DNA of 58,704 nt, taken from the NCBI GenBank assembly GCA_016214985.1, contig JACRMM010000047.1, positions 1 through 58,704 of the forward strand, read 5' to 3'. The notes beneath the pieces are model-generated. The model was not told the origin of the DNA. It worked only from the letters and a program-made list of their open reading frames with translations, and did no database searches. A program made the translations under genes and the position numbers. Below, piece by piece: positions 17,146 to 24,610 of this stretch (its first letter is position 1; every line of letters begins with the position of its first letter). The DNA is from Deltaproteobacteria bacterium (GTDB lineage Bacteria; Desulfobacterota; Deferrisomatia; Deferrisomatales; JACRMM01).

Positions 17146-18525
17146 GTGGAGGTCCTCGTCGTCAGCGTCAACCGCCTGACAGAGCCGGTGCCGGTGCTCC
17201 CACTGGGGGCGTGCGCCGCGGCCGAGGCGGCGGAGCGGGCCGGGCACCGGGTGCGCCTGTTGGACCTCCTGTCCGAGGGGGATCCCCTGGGCCGCCTGCG
17301 CGCCAAGCTGAGTCGCCGGAGGGCCGACGTTGTGGGGCTGTCGGTGCGTAACCTCGACAACGCGGAGTGGAGCGCCCCCGCGTCGTACGTCCCCGCGGCG
17401 GCGCAGGCGGTTGCGGCCGCGAAGGCCGCGGGTGCCCGGGTCGTGTTGGGGGGCGCCGGGGTCGGCGTGATGGCGGAGGCCCTCCTGGCCCGCACCGGGG
17501 CCGATGCCGCGGTGGCCGGCGACGGGGAGGACGCCTTCCCGGCGGTGCTGGAGGCGCTCGATTCGGGAGGAGCGGACCCGGGCGCCGCGGTGTGGCGCCG
17601 CCCGTACTCCGGCCCGTGGCGCTTCCCCCGGCTCGAGCGGTGGCTCGACCTCAAGGCCTACGCGTCCCGCTTCGCCGCCGTCCCGGTTCAGACCAAGCGT
17701 GGGTGCCCCTTCTCCTGCGTCTACTGTACCTACCCCGGCATCGAGGGGCGCGACTACCGCCTGTGCCCGCCTGCGGAGGCGGCGGCCGAAGTGGAGCGCC
17801 TTGGCAAGGTCGGGGCCCGGGACGTGGAGTTCGTGGACAACCTCTTCAACGCGCCACGAGACCATGCCCTCGAGGTCTGCGAGGAGGTGGCACGGCGGCG
17901 TCCGGGCCTGCGGCTGCACAGCGTGGACCTGAGCCCGCTGACCCTGGACGACGAGCTCCTCGGGGCCATGGAGGCCGCCGGGTTCGCCGGCGCCGGCGTC
18001 ACGGCCGAAAGTGCGTCGGACCCGGTGCTCGAGAGGCTCGGCAAGGGGTTTGGGGCGGCCGACGTCCACCGGGCGGCCGAGGGGCTCCGGCGCCGGAGGA
18101 TCCCGACCATGTGGGTGTTCCTGCTGGGAGGGCCCGGCGAGACCCGGGCGACCGTGGCCGAGACGCTCCGGTTCGCCGAGACGAGCCTCGGCCCCTCCGA
18201 CGCGGCGTTCTTCAACGTGGGCGTGCGCGTGTACCCGGGGACCGCGCTGGAGGGCATCGCGCGGGACGAAGGGGTGCTCGACGGCACCGAGGACCTGCTG
18301 GACCCGACCTTCTACCTCTCCCCCGCCCTCGACCCGGAGTGGCTCCTTCGCACGGTGAACCGGGCGGTCGGCGGGAACCCGCGGTTCCTGGGCCCCAGCA
18401 TGCCGCTTCGGTGGCTGCTGCCGCTCGTGCGCCGAGTCGGCTACGCCGCAGGCCTTCGGCCCCCGCTGTGGCGCCACTCCGGCCGCCTCCGGCGGCTCGT
18501 CACGCTCCCCCGAAGGCCCACCTGA
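17146..18525 (+). CDS. B12-binding radical SAM protein (lipid-biosynthesis type)
   Basis: A 459-residue protein with an N-terminal Rossmann/B12-binding-like domain (residues 1-140, ADVVGLSVRNLDNAEWSAP and VVLGGAGVGVMAEALL) and a radical SAM barrel whose cluster motif is KRGCPFSCVYCTYPGIEGR near residue 185. GTG 17146 is chosen because it follows the stop of the upstream gene by 2 bp. It closely resembles the protein at 31644-33038 inside the lipid cluster (same CPxxCxYCxYPGxEGRxYR phrase, same C-terminal layout), so it probably acts in the same pathway. Unlike classic B12 proteins, no DxHxxG motif is obvious, which is normal for class B radical SAM methylases. Confidence 0.85.
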   Translation: MEVLVVSVNRLTEPVPVLPLGACAAAEAAERAGHRVRLLDLLSEGDPLGRLRAKLSRRRADVVGLSVRNLDNAEWSAPASYVPAAAQAVAAAKAAGARVVLGGAGVGVMAEALLARTGADAAVAGDGEDAFPAVLEALDSGGADPGAAVWRRPYSGPWRFPRLERWLDLKAYASRFAAVPVQTKRGCPFSCVYCTYPGIEGRDYRLCPPAEAAAEVERLGKVGARDVEFVDNLFNAPRDHALEVCEEVARRRPGLRLHSVDLSPLTLDDELLGAMEAAGFAGAGVTAESASDPVLERLGKGFGAADVHRAAEGLRRRRIPTMWVFLLGGPGETRATVAETLRFAETSLGPSDAAFFNVGVRVYPGTALEGIARDEGVLDGTEDLLDPTFYLSPALDPEWLLRTVNRAVGGNPRFLGPSMPLRWLLPLVRRVGYAAGLRPPLWRHSGRLRRLVTLPRRPT

Positions 18526-18631
18526 TGCCGGCGGCGGGCAAGATCCTTCTCTACTTCCGCCACGACAAGGACCGGATCGGGAAGATGCGGGGTGATGATC
18601 CTGACACCGCTTCGCCGGATCGACACTGACG

Positions 18632-19171
18632 TCAGCGCTTGAGCCCAACCCTGGCCGCTGGTCCTTGGTAGTTTCTCCCCCTCCCCAGTCGATCCTTCCC
18701 CCGGTACACCTCGTACGCACCCGAGAGTCGGGCGGTTCCGTCCGCTGCCAGCGCGATCTCGGACACGCGAATCTGTCGGTTCCCCGCCGATGCACGGGAG
18801 GGATTCTCAAGCACGACCCGGGCCCCCGTCGTTTCGAAGCGACCGCGAGGTGCCGCGGCCGAGAAGAGTACCGTCCCGTCGTGCGACCGCAGTTCCACCT
18901 CGAGGTCCGCAAGTTCGACCTCCGGCCGAAGGGGGCTGCGAAAGACCTTTCCTACCTTGCCGTCCCGCGACATCAACTCCCGCGCCCGAACGACGAGGGA
19001 CGTGCCGGACTGGGGGTCCTCCTGCTGGAACACCCCCCCCTCGACGAGGCCGCGGATACCGTCAAACGGAATGCGGCAGGGGGGCGGTGCGGGCCGCAGG
19101 AGCGACCAGCCACCGACGGCAGCCGCAATACCTGCGCAGAGGGCGAGGCCCACGACCATCGCTCGTTTCAC
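18632..19171 (-). CDS. Membrane-anchored LptC-like protein
   Basis: About 179 residues from GTG 19171. One N-terminal membrane helix (MVVGLALCAGIAAAVGGWSLL) is followed by a periplasmic beta-rich domain. The pattern VELADLEVELRSHDGTVLFS-AAAPRGRFETTGARVVLEN resembles the strands of LptC, the periplasmic part of the LPS export complex, but similarity is loose and no LptA or LptB neighbours are seen. The reading frame extends to 19252, but a strong terminator-like hairpin occupies 19220-19247, so a start at GTG 19171 or ATG 19159 is more likely. Confidence 0.5.
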   Translation of the reverse strand: MKRAMVVGLALCAGIAAAVGGWSLLRPAPPPCRIPFDGIRGLVEGGVFQQEDPQSGTSLVVRARELMSRDGKVGKVFRSPLRPEVELADLEVELRSHDGTVLFSAAAPRGRFETTGARVVLENPSRASAGNRQIRVSEIALAADGTARLSGAYEVYRGKDRLGRGRNYQGPAARVGLKR

Positions 19172-19219
19172 CCGAAGCCTCGCTTTCTGCGTGGCGACCC
19201 CGCATCCCCCAGACGAAAG

Positions 19220-19247
19220 GGGGACCTCCGCACGCGCGGAGGTCCCC
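19220..19247 (-). terminator. Intrinsic-type terminator after the 19273-20670 lipoprotein gene
   Basis: GGGGACCTCCGC and GCGGAGGTCCCC form a perfect 12-bp stem with a 4-base loop (ACGC). On the minus strand it is followed by CCTTTCGT, a short T-containing tract. It lies 25 bp after the stop of the upstream minus-strand gene. Confidence 0.7.
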
Positions 19248-19272
19248 GCCATCCGTCAGCCGCTTGAGAACA

Positions 19273-20670
19273 CTACGCGCGGCGCCGGTTCACCAAGGCC
19301 CGCTTCCCCAACCCGGGAGCGGCCTGCCAGCTGACCGTCGTCGTCTGAACGCCCGGAGCCTCCGATAGCGCCAGGGGCCTCCCTTGCGCGTCGGCCAAAG
19401 GCAGTCCGCCGGAACTTGCGCGCAGATAGCTCAAGACCTGCGTCTGCTGCAGCCCCAGGTCATCCGCTCCGGTGACGAAGGCGGCGTCTTCCGAGACGCT
19501 CTTGACGAAGCCGGCAAGGTAGCTGGCCGATGTGAAGGAGAATCCCGTCTGCCAGTCCGATTCGTCCGTAAAGTCGTCCGTCAGTTCCTCGTACGCGACG
19601 ACCGCCCGCCCGGCGTCGAAGTCCTCCTTCACCTTGGCCCCGTCGAAGGGGTGATCGAAGAACACGGACGGGTCCGCTTTCACGTACCCCAGATAGAGCG
19701 TCTTCTGGTAGTGACCAGGGCTCGTCTCTGTGACGTCTCCGCCTTCGAAGACGGGGATGGCCGCGTACCCAGAGGAGCTCAGCGATGACGCCGCACCTTC
19801 GAGAAGCGCCTTGGTGCGGGGCCACAGGGCCTCCTCCTCCGGATCCAGGGTCAGCAGGTCGTCCGTCTGGTCGTCGGTCTCGGCCAGGATTGAGTCCCCG
19901 GCAGCCTGAGCGTCCCGGAGAGCGCCCATCAGCGCTGCCTTCGACGCGGCCAGATGGGCCGCGGAGTCCGTGGCCAGTCGAAGGTCCTGAAGGTTGTTGG
20001 CGGTCACCTCGGGCCCAGCAGGAGTATGGTTGACGTAGGTGACCTCATAGGCCAGGCCGAACTCGAGTTGGCCGATCACCCAACCCAGCGTGGCCTTGGC
20101 CGCCAGGGCATCGGACGTGTCGACCTCGACGGTCTGGCCGTCGATGGTGAGTGGAAAGGACACCGTCCCTGAGATCCCCTCGAGCAGTTCTCTTGCCCGC
20201 TTGGCCTTCTGGATTAGCGCCTCGGCCGACCCACGATACGGCTCCGTACCTGTCGCGGCCGCGGCGGTACGCGCGGCCCGCTTCGGCGTCCCGCTCAGGG
20301 GTTGGAGGTCGAAGGTCTGATTGAGAACATTTCCCACCGCTTCGTACCCCATGTCATGGAGCAACGTCCGGAACGGGCTGCCGGCCTGTTTTGCCTCCTC
20401 GGTCACGGCGAGGGCCGTTGTGACCGCGTACAGCGTTCTGCCGTTCGGCCCCAGGGTGTGCGCCTGATCCATATGGGAGAGGGCTTGGTCGGCTGTGGTG
20501 AGGTCTCCACCTTCGAAGCTTGCTTTGGCGACGCTAAAGGCCTGGGGATCGGGTTTCTCGGACGAATCACCGCCTCCCCCTCCGCCCCCGCCGCAGCCGG
20601 ATAACCCGAGCGCCGCCCAGACGATGGAAGCAACCAAGGTGATACGCATGAGATTAGGACAAAGCTGCAT
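19273..20670 (-). CDS. Large lipoprotein of unknown function
   Basis: A 465-residue exported lipoprotein. The signal peptide ends in a lipobox (AALGLSGC) followed by a run of eight glycines, a typical flexible tether. ATG 20670 has GGGAGGG about 5 bp upstream; an internal ATG (20649) is possible. The rest is soluble, Ala/Asp-rich and probably helical in the first half (residues 60-300), with no motif I recognise. Lipoproteins with a poly-Gly tether and a domain of this kind occur in deltaproteobacteria, without known function. No enzymatic residues can be named. Confidence 0.7.
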   Translation of the reverse strand: MQLCPNLMRITLVASIVWAALGLSGCGGGGGGGGDSSEKPDPQAFSVAKASFEGGDLTTADQALSHMDQAHTLGPNGRTLYAVTTALAVTEEAKQAGSPFRTLLHDMGYEAVGNVLNQTFDLQPLSGTPKRAARTAAAATGTEPYRGSAEALIQKAKRARELLEGISGTVSFPLTIDGQTVEVDTSDALAAKATLGWVIGQLEFGLAYEVTYVNHTPAGPEVTANNLQDLRLATDSAAHLAASKAALMGALRDAQAAGDSILAETDDQTDDLLTLDPEEEALWPRTKALLEGAASSLSSSGYAAIPVFEGGDVTETSPGHYQKTLYLGYVKADPSVFFDHPFDGAKVKEDFDAGRAVVAYEELTDDFTDESDWQTGFSFTSASYLAGFVKSVSEDAAFVTGADDLGLQQTQVLSYLRASSGGLPLADAQGRPLALSEAPGVQTTTVSWQAAPGLGKRALVNRRRA

Positions 20671-20966
20671 GGCTACCCTCCCGTGTAGGTGTGTCGTTAC
20701 CCCGGCTCAACGGCGGAACCTGCCGCCCTGCCTTCCCCCTGCACCTCCCTTCTGCGACGAGGGACCGCCTTTTTCTAGGCCGTTCCCCTCTCTCGGCGGT
20801 TCCCCACTCTTCCCGGGGCCAAAGAGTGACGCGTCTTTCTACTACCCAAAGTTGTTCGGTGCAAGGTCAATGCACACCCGGACCGGCTCCTTCGCGCGGA
20901 GCTTCGCTGCACGCTGCGCCGCGGGCCTCCGGCGCCCGGTCACGCTGCCCGGCCGGTGAGAGACCC
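20671..20966. other. Non-coding stretch upstream of the lipid cluster
   Basis: No gene is seen. The region is pyrimidine-rich on the plus strand and must hold the promoter of the minus-strand lipoprotein; I see no clear hexamers for it. The plus-strand features before the first cluster gene (terminator-like hairpin, promoter, leader hairpin) follow from 20967. Confidence 0.4.
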
Positions 20967-20984
20967 CCCTGCCACGCGGCAGGG
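20967..20984 (+). terminator. Hairpin upstream of the cluster promoter
   Basis: CCCTGCC and GGCAGGG form a 7-bp stem with an ACGC loop, followed by CTCTTGTT. It ends 6 bp before the -35 box of the cluster promoter and would insulate it from plus-strand read-through. It might instead bind a regulator. Confidence 0.5.
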
Positions 20985-20990
20985 CTCTTG

Positions 20991-21019
20991 TTGACGCGGA
21001 ATTCCCAGATCGATAAGAT
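20991..21019 (+). promoter_or_regulatory. Sigma-70 promoter of the lipid gene cluster
   Basis: TTGACG (20991-20996) and TAAGAT (21014-21019) are separated by exactly 17 bp. Transcription would start near 21026, giving a leader of about 104 bases before the ketoreductase gene. The same two hexamers with the same spacing precede parE at 43931, which suggests a housekeeping promoter rather than one read by an alternative sigma factor. Confidence 0.75.
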
Positions 21020-21035
21020 CGATTCCTACTTGTCA

Positions 21036-21060
21036 GGGCCGGCCTGCCCAGGGCCGGCCC
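21036..21060 (+). promoter_or_regulatory. GC-rich leader hairpin upstream of the cluster
   Basis: GGGCCGGCC (21036-21044) pairs with GGCCGGCCC (21052-21060) to make a 9-bp stem, about 10 bases after the predicted transcription start. It may act in mRNA stability or attenuation. No known riboswitch consensus was recognised in the leader. Confidence 0.4.
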
Positions 21061-21129
21061 GACTCGCCTTTCGGGAAAGGTGGCCGGCTCTTCACAGGCG
21101 GTGCGGTCCCTGGCCCGACGACGCACGGG

Positions 21130-21867
21130 GTGACCCGCATGGACAACGCCAAGACCGCGCTGATCACCGGGGCTAGCCGGGGCATCGGCGCCGCGATCGC
21201 CCGGGCGCTGGCCCGGGACGGCTTCGACCTCTGGCTGAACTACCGGAGCGACCACGAGGCCGCGGCCGCGGTACAGCGCTCGGTGGAGGAGGCGGGCCGC
21301 CGCTGCAAGCTCCTGCCCTTCGACGTCGCCGACGGCGACGCGGTGAAGGCGGCCCTGGAGCCCGCGCTCGAGGAGGAGGTCCCCTTCGCGCTGGTCAACA
21401 ACGCCGGTTTCGCCCGGGATGCGCTCCTGGTCTGGATGAGCCAGCAGGAGTGGCGAGACGTGCTCGCCGTGCACCTCGACGGCTTCTACTCGGTCACGAA
21501 GCTCGTGGTCGCGGCCATGCTCCGCAAGCGGCGCGGGCGGATCGTCAACGTCGTCTCCACCTCGGGGCAGAGCGGGATCCCGGGCCAGGTCAACTACTCG
21601 GCGGCCAAGGCCGGGCTGATCGGCGCGACCAAGGCACTGGCCGCCGAGGTCGCCAAGCGCAACATCCTCGTCAACGCCGTGTCGCCGGGCTTCATCGAGA
21701 CCGACATGACGAAGAACCTCCCGCTGGACCGGATCCTCCCGATGATCCCGCTGGGCCGCCTGGGGACGCCGGAGGAGGCGGCCGGGGCGGTGGCGTTCCT
21801 GTGCTCCGACCGGGCCACCTACATCACGGGCCAGGTGATCGCCGTCAACGGCGGCACCTACATGTGA
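21130..21867 (+). CDS. 3-oxoacyl-ACP reductase (ketoreductase)
   Basis: A 245-residue SDR enzyme of the FabG type that reduces 3-ketoacyl-ACP with NADPH. The cofactor loop is GASRGIG near residue 15, NNAG near 89, and the catalytic Ser-Tyr-Lys set is in VSTSGQSG and VNYSAAKAG near 142-161. It ends with the family VNGGTYM. Either GTG 21130 or ATG 21139 could be the start. As the first gene of the cluster, followed by a ketosynthase 38 bp on, it is expected to reduce the growing chain on the cluster's own ACPs. Confidence 0.92.
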   Translation: MTRMDNAKTALITGASRGIGAAIARALARDGFDLWLNYRSDHEAAAAVQRSVEEAGRRCKLLPFDVADGDAVKAALEPALEEEVPFALVNNAGFARDALLVWMSQQEWRDVLAVHLDGFYSVTKLVVAAMLRKRRGRIVNVVSTSGQSGIPGQVNYSAAKAGLIGATKALAAEVAKRNILVNAVSPGFIETDMTKNLPLDRILPMIPLGRLGTPEEAAGAVAFLCSDRATYITGQVIAVNGGTYM

Positions 21868-21905
21868 GCCAAGCGGCGCGCCCCCCTGCGACGAAGCGAG
21901 AGCCC

Positions 21906-23126
21906 ATGCACCGAGTCGCCATCACCGGCATCGGCATCGTGTCCTGCCTGGGAAGCACGGTCGAGGTCGTGGCCGAGGCGCTGTACCACGGCCGCTCCGG
22001 GATCGTCGTGGACCCGGTCCGCCGGGAGATGGGGTTCCGGAGCCCGCTGACCGGGCGGATCCCCGACTTCGACGCCTCTGCCGTGCTCTCGAAGAAGAAG
22101 CGCAAGACCATGCCGGAGTTCGCGGTCCAGGCGTACGCGGCGGCCCGGGACGCGGTGGCCCTGGCGGGTCTCGGCGACGACGAGGTGCGAAGCGATCAGA
22201 CCGGGCTCGTCTTTGGCTGCGACTCGAGCTGCCTCGCCGCGGTCGAGCAGGTGGACCTCCTGCGCGGGTGCCGCGAGACGACCTCGCTCGGCAGCGGCCA
22301 CGTGTTTCGCTCCATGACCTCCACGGTGACGATGAACCTGAACACTCTCTTGGGCAGCCGGGGCGCGTGCTGGTCGATCAGCTCCGCGTGCTCCAGCGGC
22401 GGGCACGCCGTGGGGCAGGCCGCCGACCTCGTGGCCCTGGGCCGGCAGGAGCGGGTGATCTGCGGGGGGGCCCAGGAGATCAACTGGGAGTCGATGTGCA
22501 GCTTCGACGGGCTCGGGGCCTTCTCGCTGCGGGAGGCGGAGCCGGCGGCCGCGTCCCGGCCCTTCGACGCGGACCGGGACGGGCTCGTGCCGAGCGGCGG
22601 GGCCGCGGCCCTCGTGCTGGAGCAGTACGACGCGGCGCGGGCCCGCGGCGCGCGCATCCTGGGGGAGGTGGCCGGGTACGGCTTCTCCTCCGACGGCGAC
22701 AACATCGCGGTGCCGAGCCCCCGGGGGCTCCAGGCCGCCATGCGGATGGCGCTTCGCAACGCCGGTGCGGTGCCGGGCGACGTCGACTACCTGTGCGCCC
22801 ACGCCACGTCGACCCCGGCCGGCGACGCGATGGAGGCCGAGAACATCCGGGCCGTGTTCGGGGACCGCACGCCGCTCGTGTCGTCGCTGAAGTCGATGAC
22901 CGGCCACGAGCTGTGGATGTCCGGCGCGTCCCAGGTCGTCTATGCGACGATCATGGCCCTGAAGGGGTTCATCGCCCCGAACGCCAACTTCGGAAGGCCC
23001 GACGAGGCCACCGCCGGTCTCGACATCGTGGTCGAGACCGTCCCCCGCCCACCCACCAATGCGCTCTGCAACTCGGCCGGCTTCGGCGGCACCAACGCGA
23101 GCCTCTTCTTGAAGTTCGACGCGTGA
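21906..23126 (+). CDS. Beta-ketoacyl-ACP synthase (FabF-like), first of the cluster
   Basis: A 406-residue condensing enzyme. The active Cys162 lies in SSACSSGGHA, the first His in CAHATSTPAGD near 300, and the Lys/second His in SLKSMTGHELWMSGA near 337. It starts MHRVAITGIGIVSCLG. The phrase GHELWMSGA differs from the usual GHT-GAAG, and this wording is seen in ketosynthases of aryl-polyene-type clusters. The CrtI-like gene starts within its stop codon, so the two are coupled. It probably does one of the chain-extension or initiation condensations; its specificity is unknown. Confidence 0.92.
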   Translation: MHRVAITGIGIVSCLGSTVEVVAEALYHGRSGIVVDPVRREMGFRSPLTGRIPDFDASAVLSKKKRKTMPEFAVQAYAAARDAVALAGLGDDEVRSDQTGLVFGCDSSCLAAVEQVDLLRGCRETTSLGSGHVFRSMTSTVTMNLNTLLGSRGACWSISSACSSGGHAVGQAADLVALGRQERVICGGAQEINWESMCSFDGLGAFSLREAEPAAASRPFDADRDGLVPSGGAAALVLEQYDAARARGARILGEVAGYGFSSDGDNIAVPSPRGLQAAMRMALRNAGAVPGDVDYLCAHATSTPAGDAMEAENIRAVFGDRTPLVSSLKSMTGHELWMSGASQVVYATIMALKGFIAPNANFGRPDEATAGLDIVVETVPRPPTNALCNSAGFGGTNASLFLKFDA

Positions 23127-24610
23127 CCTACGACGCGGTCGTCATCGGAGGGGGCGTCTCCGGGCTCACCACCGCCCTGATCCTCGCTCGAAACGGGCAG
23201 CGGGTCGCCGTGGTCGAAACGTCGCCGCGGACCGCACCGGTGCTGCGGGGGTTCTCCCGGCGCGGCGTGGTCTTCGACACCGGGTTCCACTACGCCGGGG
23301 GGCTTCAGGACGGAGGGGCGTTCGACCTCCTGCTGCGGTACCTGGGCCTCGCGGACCGTTTGCGGCGCAGGGCCTTCGACCCCGAGGGGTTCGACGTCTA
23401 CCGGTGCCGGGAGCCCGAGTTCGAGCTCGCCTTCCCGTGTGGGTATGAGCGGATTCGGGAGCGGCTCGTGGAGGCGTTTCCCCGGGAGAGGCCGGCGGTC
23501 GAGGCCTATCTCGGTGCAGTGCGCCGGATCTGCGCCCACCTGCCGTTCCTGAACCTCGACGCCAGCCTGCGGATGGAGGCCCTCGACGAGGACTGGGAGG
23601 TGACGCTGGCCGGGTTCCTGGACGGGATCACCGGGGACCCCGCCCTGCGGGCCGTGCTCACGTTCCACTGTTTCCTGCACGGCGTGCCGCCCGAGGAGGT
23701 GTCGCTCGTGACCCACGCGGGGGTCGTGGGCCCTCTGATGGAGGCCGCCCACGGCCTCGTGGGCGGGGGGCTCGGTCTGGCGGAGGCCTTCGACGCGGCG
23801 CTCGCCGAAAATGGCGTTGACGTGCACTGCGGCAAGGGGGTACAGGAGATCCTCTTTTCCGAGTCCGGAGCCGTGGAAGGGGTCAAGCTGGAGGGAGGGG
23901 AGCGGCTCTTCGGCCGGGCGTGCGTTTCCACGGTGCACCCGGCGCAGCTCGTGGAGCTCGTGCCGCCGGGGGTGTTTCGGCCCGCGTTCGTCCACCGGAT
24001 GAGGGAGCTCGAGGACACTCCCTCGGCGTTCATGCTCTACGGTGTCACCGACCGGCCCGTGGCGGAGCTCGAGCGCTGCAACCGGTACTTCTTCCCGTCG
24101 CCGGACCCGAGCTGGTTTCGGGACGAGTCTCCCCTGGCGGGCCGGCCTCTGTACGTCACGGCAGCCTGGACCTCGGAGCCGGAGCCCTCGGCGCGGGGGT
24201 TCGTGGCCCTGTGCCCGGCTCCCATCGGCGCCTCGGTCGCCTGGAACGGCTCGCGCCGGGGCGCGCGTCCGGCCGCGTACGACCGCTTCAAGGCTGCGGC
24301 CACCGAGACGCTGCGCCACGAGCTCGAGCAGCGGTGGCCGGACCTGACTCGGCGGATCGTCCACCTGGAGGCCGCGACCCCTCTGACGCTGCGCGACTAC
24401 GCCGCCAGCCCCAACGGGAGTCTCTACGGAGTGAAGCACAGCGTCACCCAGATCAACCCCCAGAGCAGGACCCGCGTGCCGGGGCTCTACCTCGCCGGCC
24501 AGGCGGTGGCGTCCCCGGGCGTCCTGGGTGCCATGATCTCCGCGTTCCTCGCCTGCGGCAACCTGGTCGGTCACGACGAGCTCCGCCGGGCCGTGGGAGC
24601 GGCCCGATGA
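23123..24610 (+). CDS. CrtI-like FAD-dependent desaturase/isomerase
   Basis: A 495-residue flavoprotein. The dinucleotide-binding loop is VVIGGGVSGLTTALILARNG at residues 7-26, followed by the CrtI-type DTGFHYAGG near 52. The FAD-closing C-terminal motif is PGLYLAGQAVASPGVLGAM near 453. CrtI family members desaturate or isomerise long conjugated chains; CrtISO and retinol saturase-type enzymes isomerise or reduce double bonds. There are no phytoene synthase or other carotenoid genes nearby, so the substrate is most likely the ACP- or lipid-linked chain built by this cluster. GTG 23123 overlaps the previous stop. Confidence 0.85.
   Translation: MTYDAVVIGGGVSGLTTALILARNGQRVAVVETSPRTAPVLRGFSRRGVVFDTGFHYAGGLQDGGAFDLLLRYLGLADRLRRRAFDPEGFDVYRCREPEFELAFPCGYERIRERLVEAFPRERPAVEAYLGAVRRICAHLPFLNLDASLRMEALDEDWEVTLAGFLDGITGDPALRAVLTFHCFLHGVPPEEVSLVTHAGVVGPLMEAAHGLVGGGLGLAEAFDAALAENGVDVHCGKGVQEILFSESGAVEGVKLEGGERLFGRACVSTVHPAQLVELVPPGVFRPAFVHRMRELEDTPSAFMLYGVTDRPVAELERCNRYFFPSPDPSWFRDESPLAGRPLYVTAAWTSEPEPSARGFVALCPAPIGASVAWNGSRRGARPAAYDRFKAAATETLRHELEQRWPDLTRRIVHLEAATPLTLRDYAASPNGSLYGVKHSVTQINPQSRTRVPGLYLAGQAVASPGVLGAMISAFLACGNLVGHDELRRAVGAAR

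Noticed and set aside
18524..18628. 34-residue frame overlapping the radical SAM stop
   Set aside because: It starts MPAAGKILLYFRHDKDRIGK and the adjacent frame reads ILTPLRRIDT, faintly like the start of an rhamnose epimerase, but it is too short and out of frame to call.
23123..24610. Carotenoid biosynthesis locus
   Set aside because: Only the CrtI-like gene is present; no prenyl synthase, crtB or cyclase.
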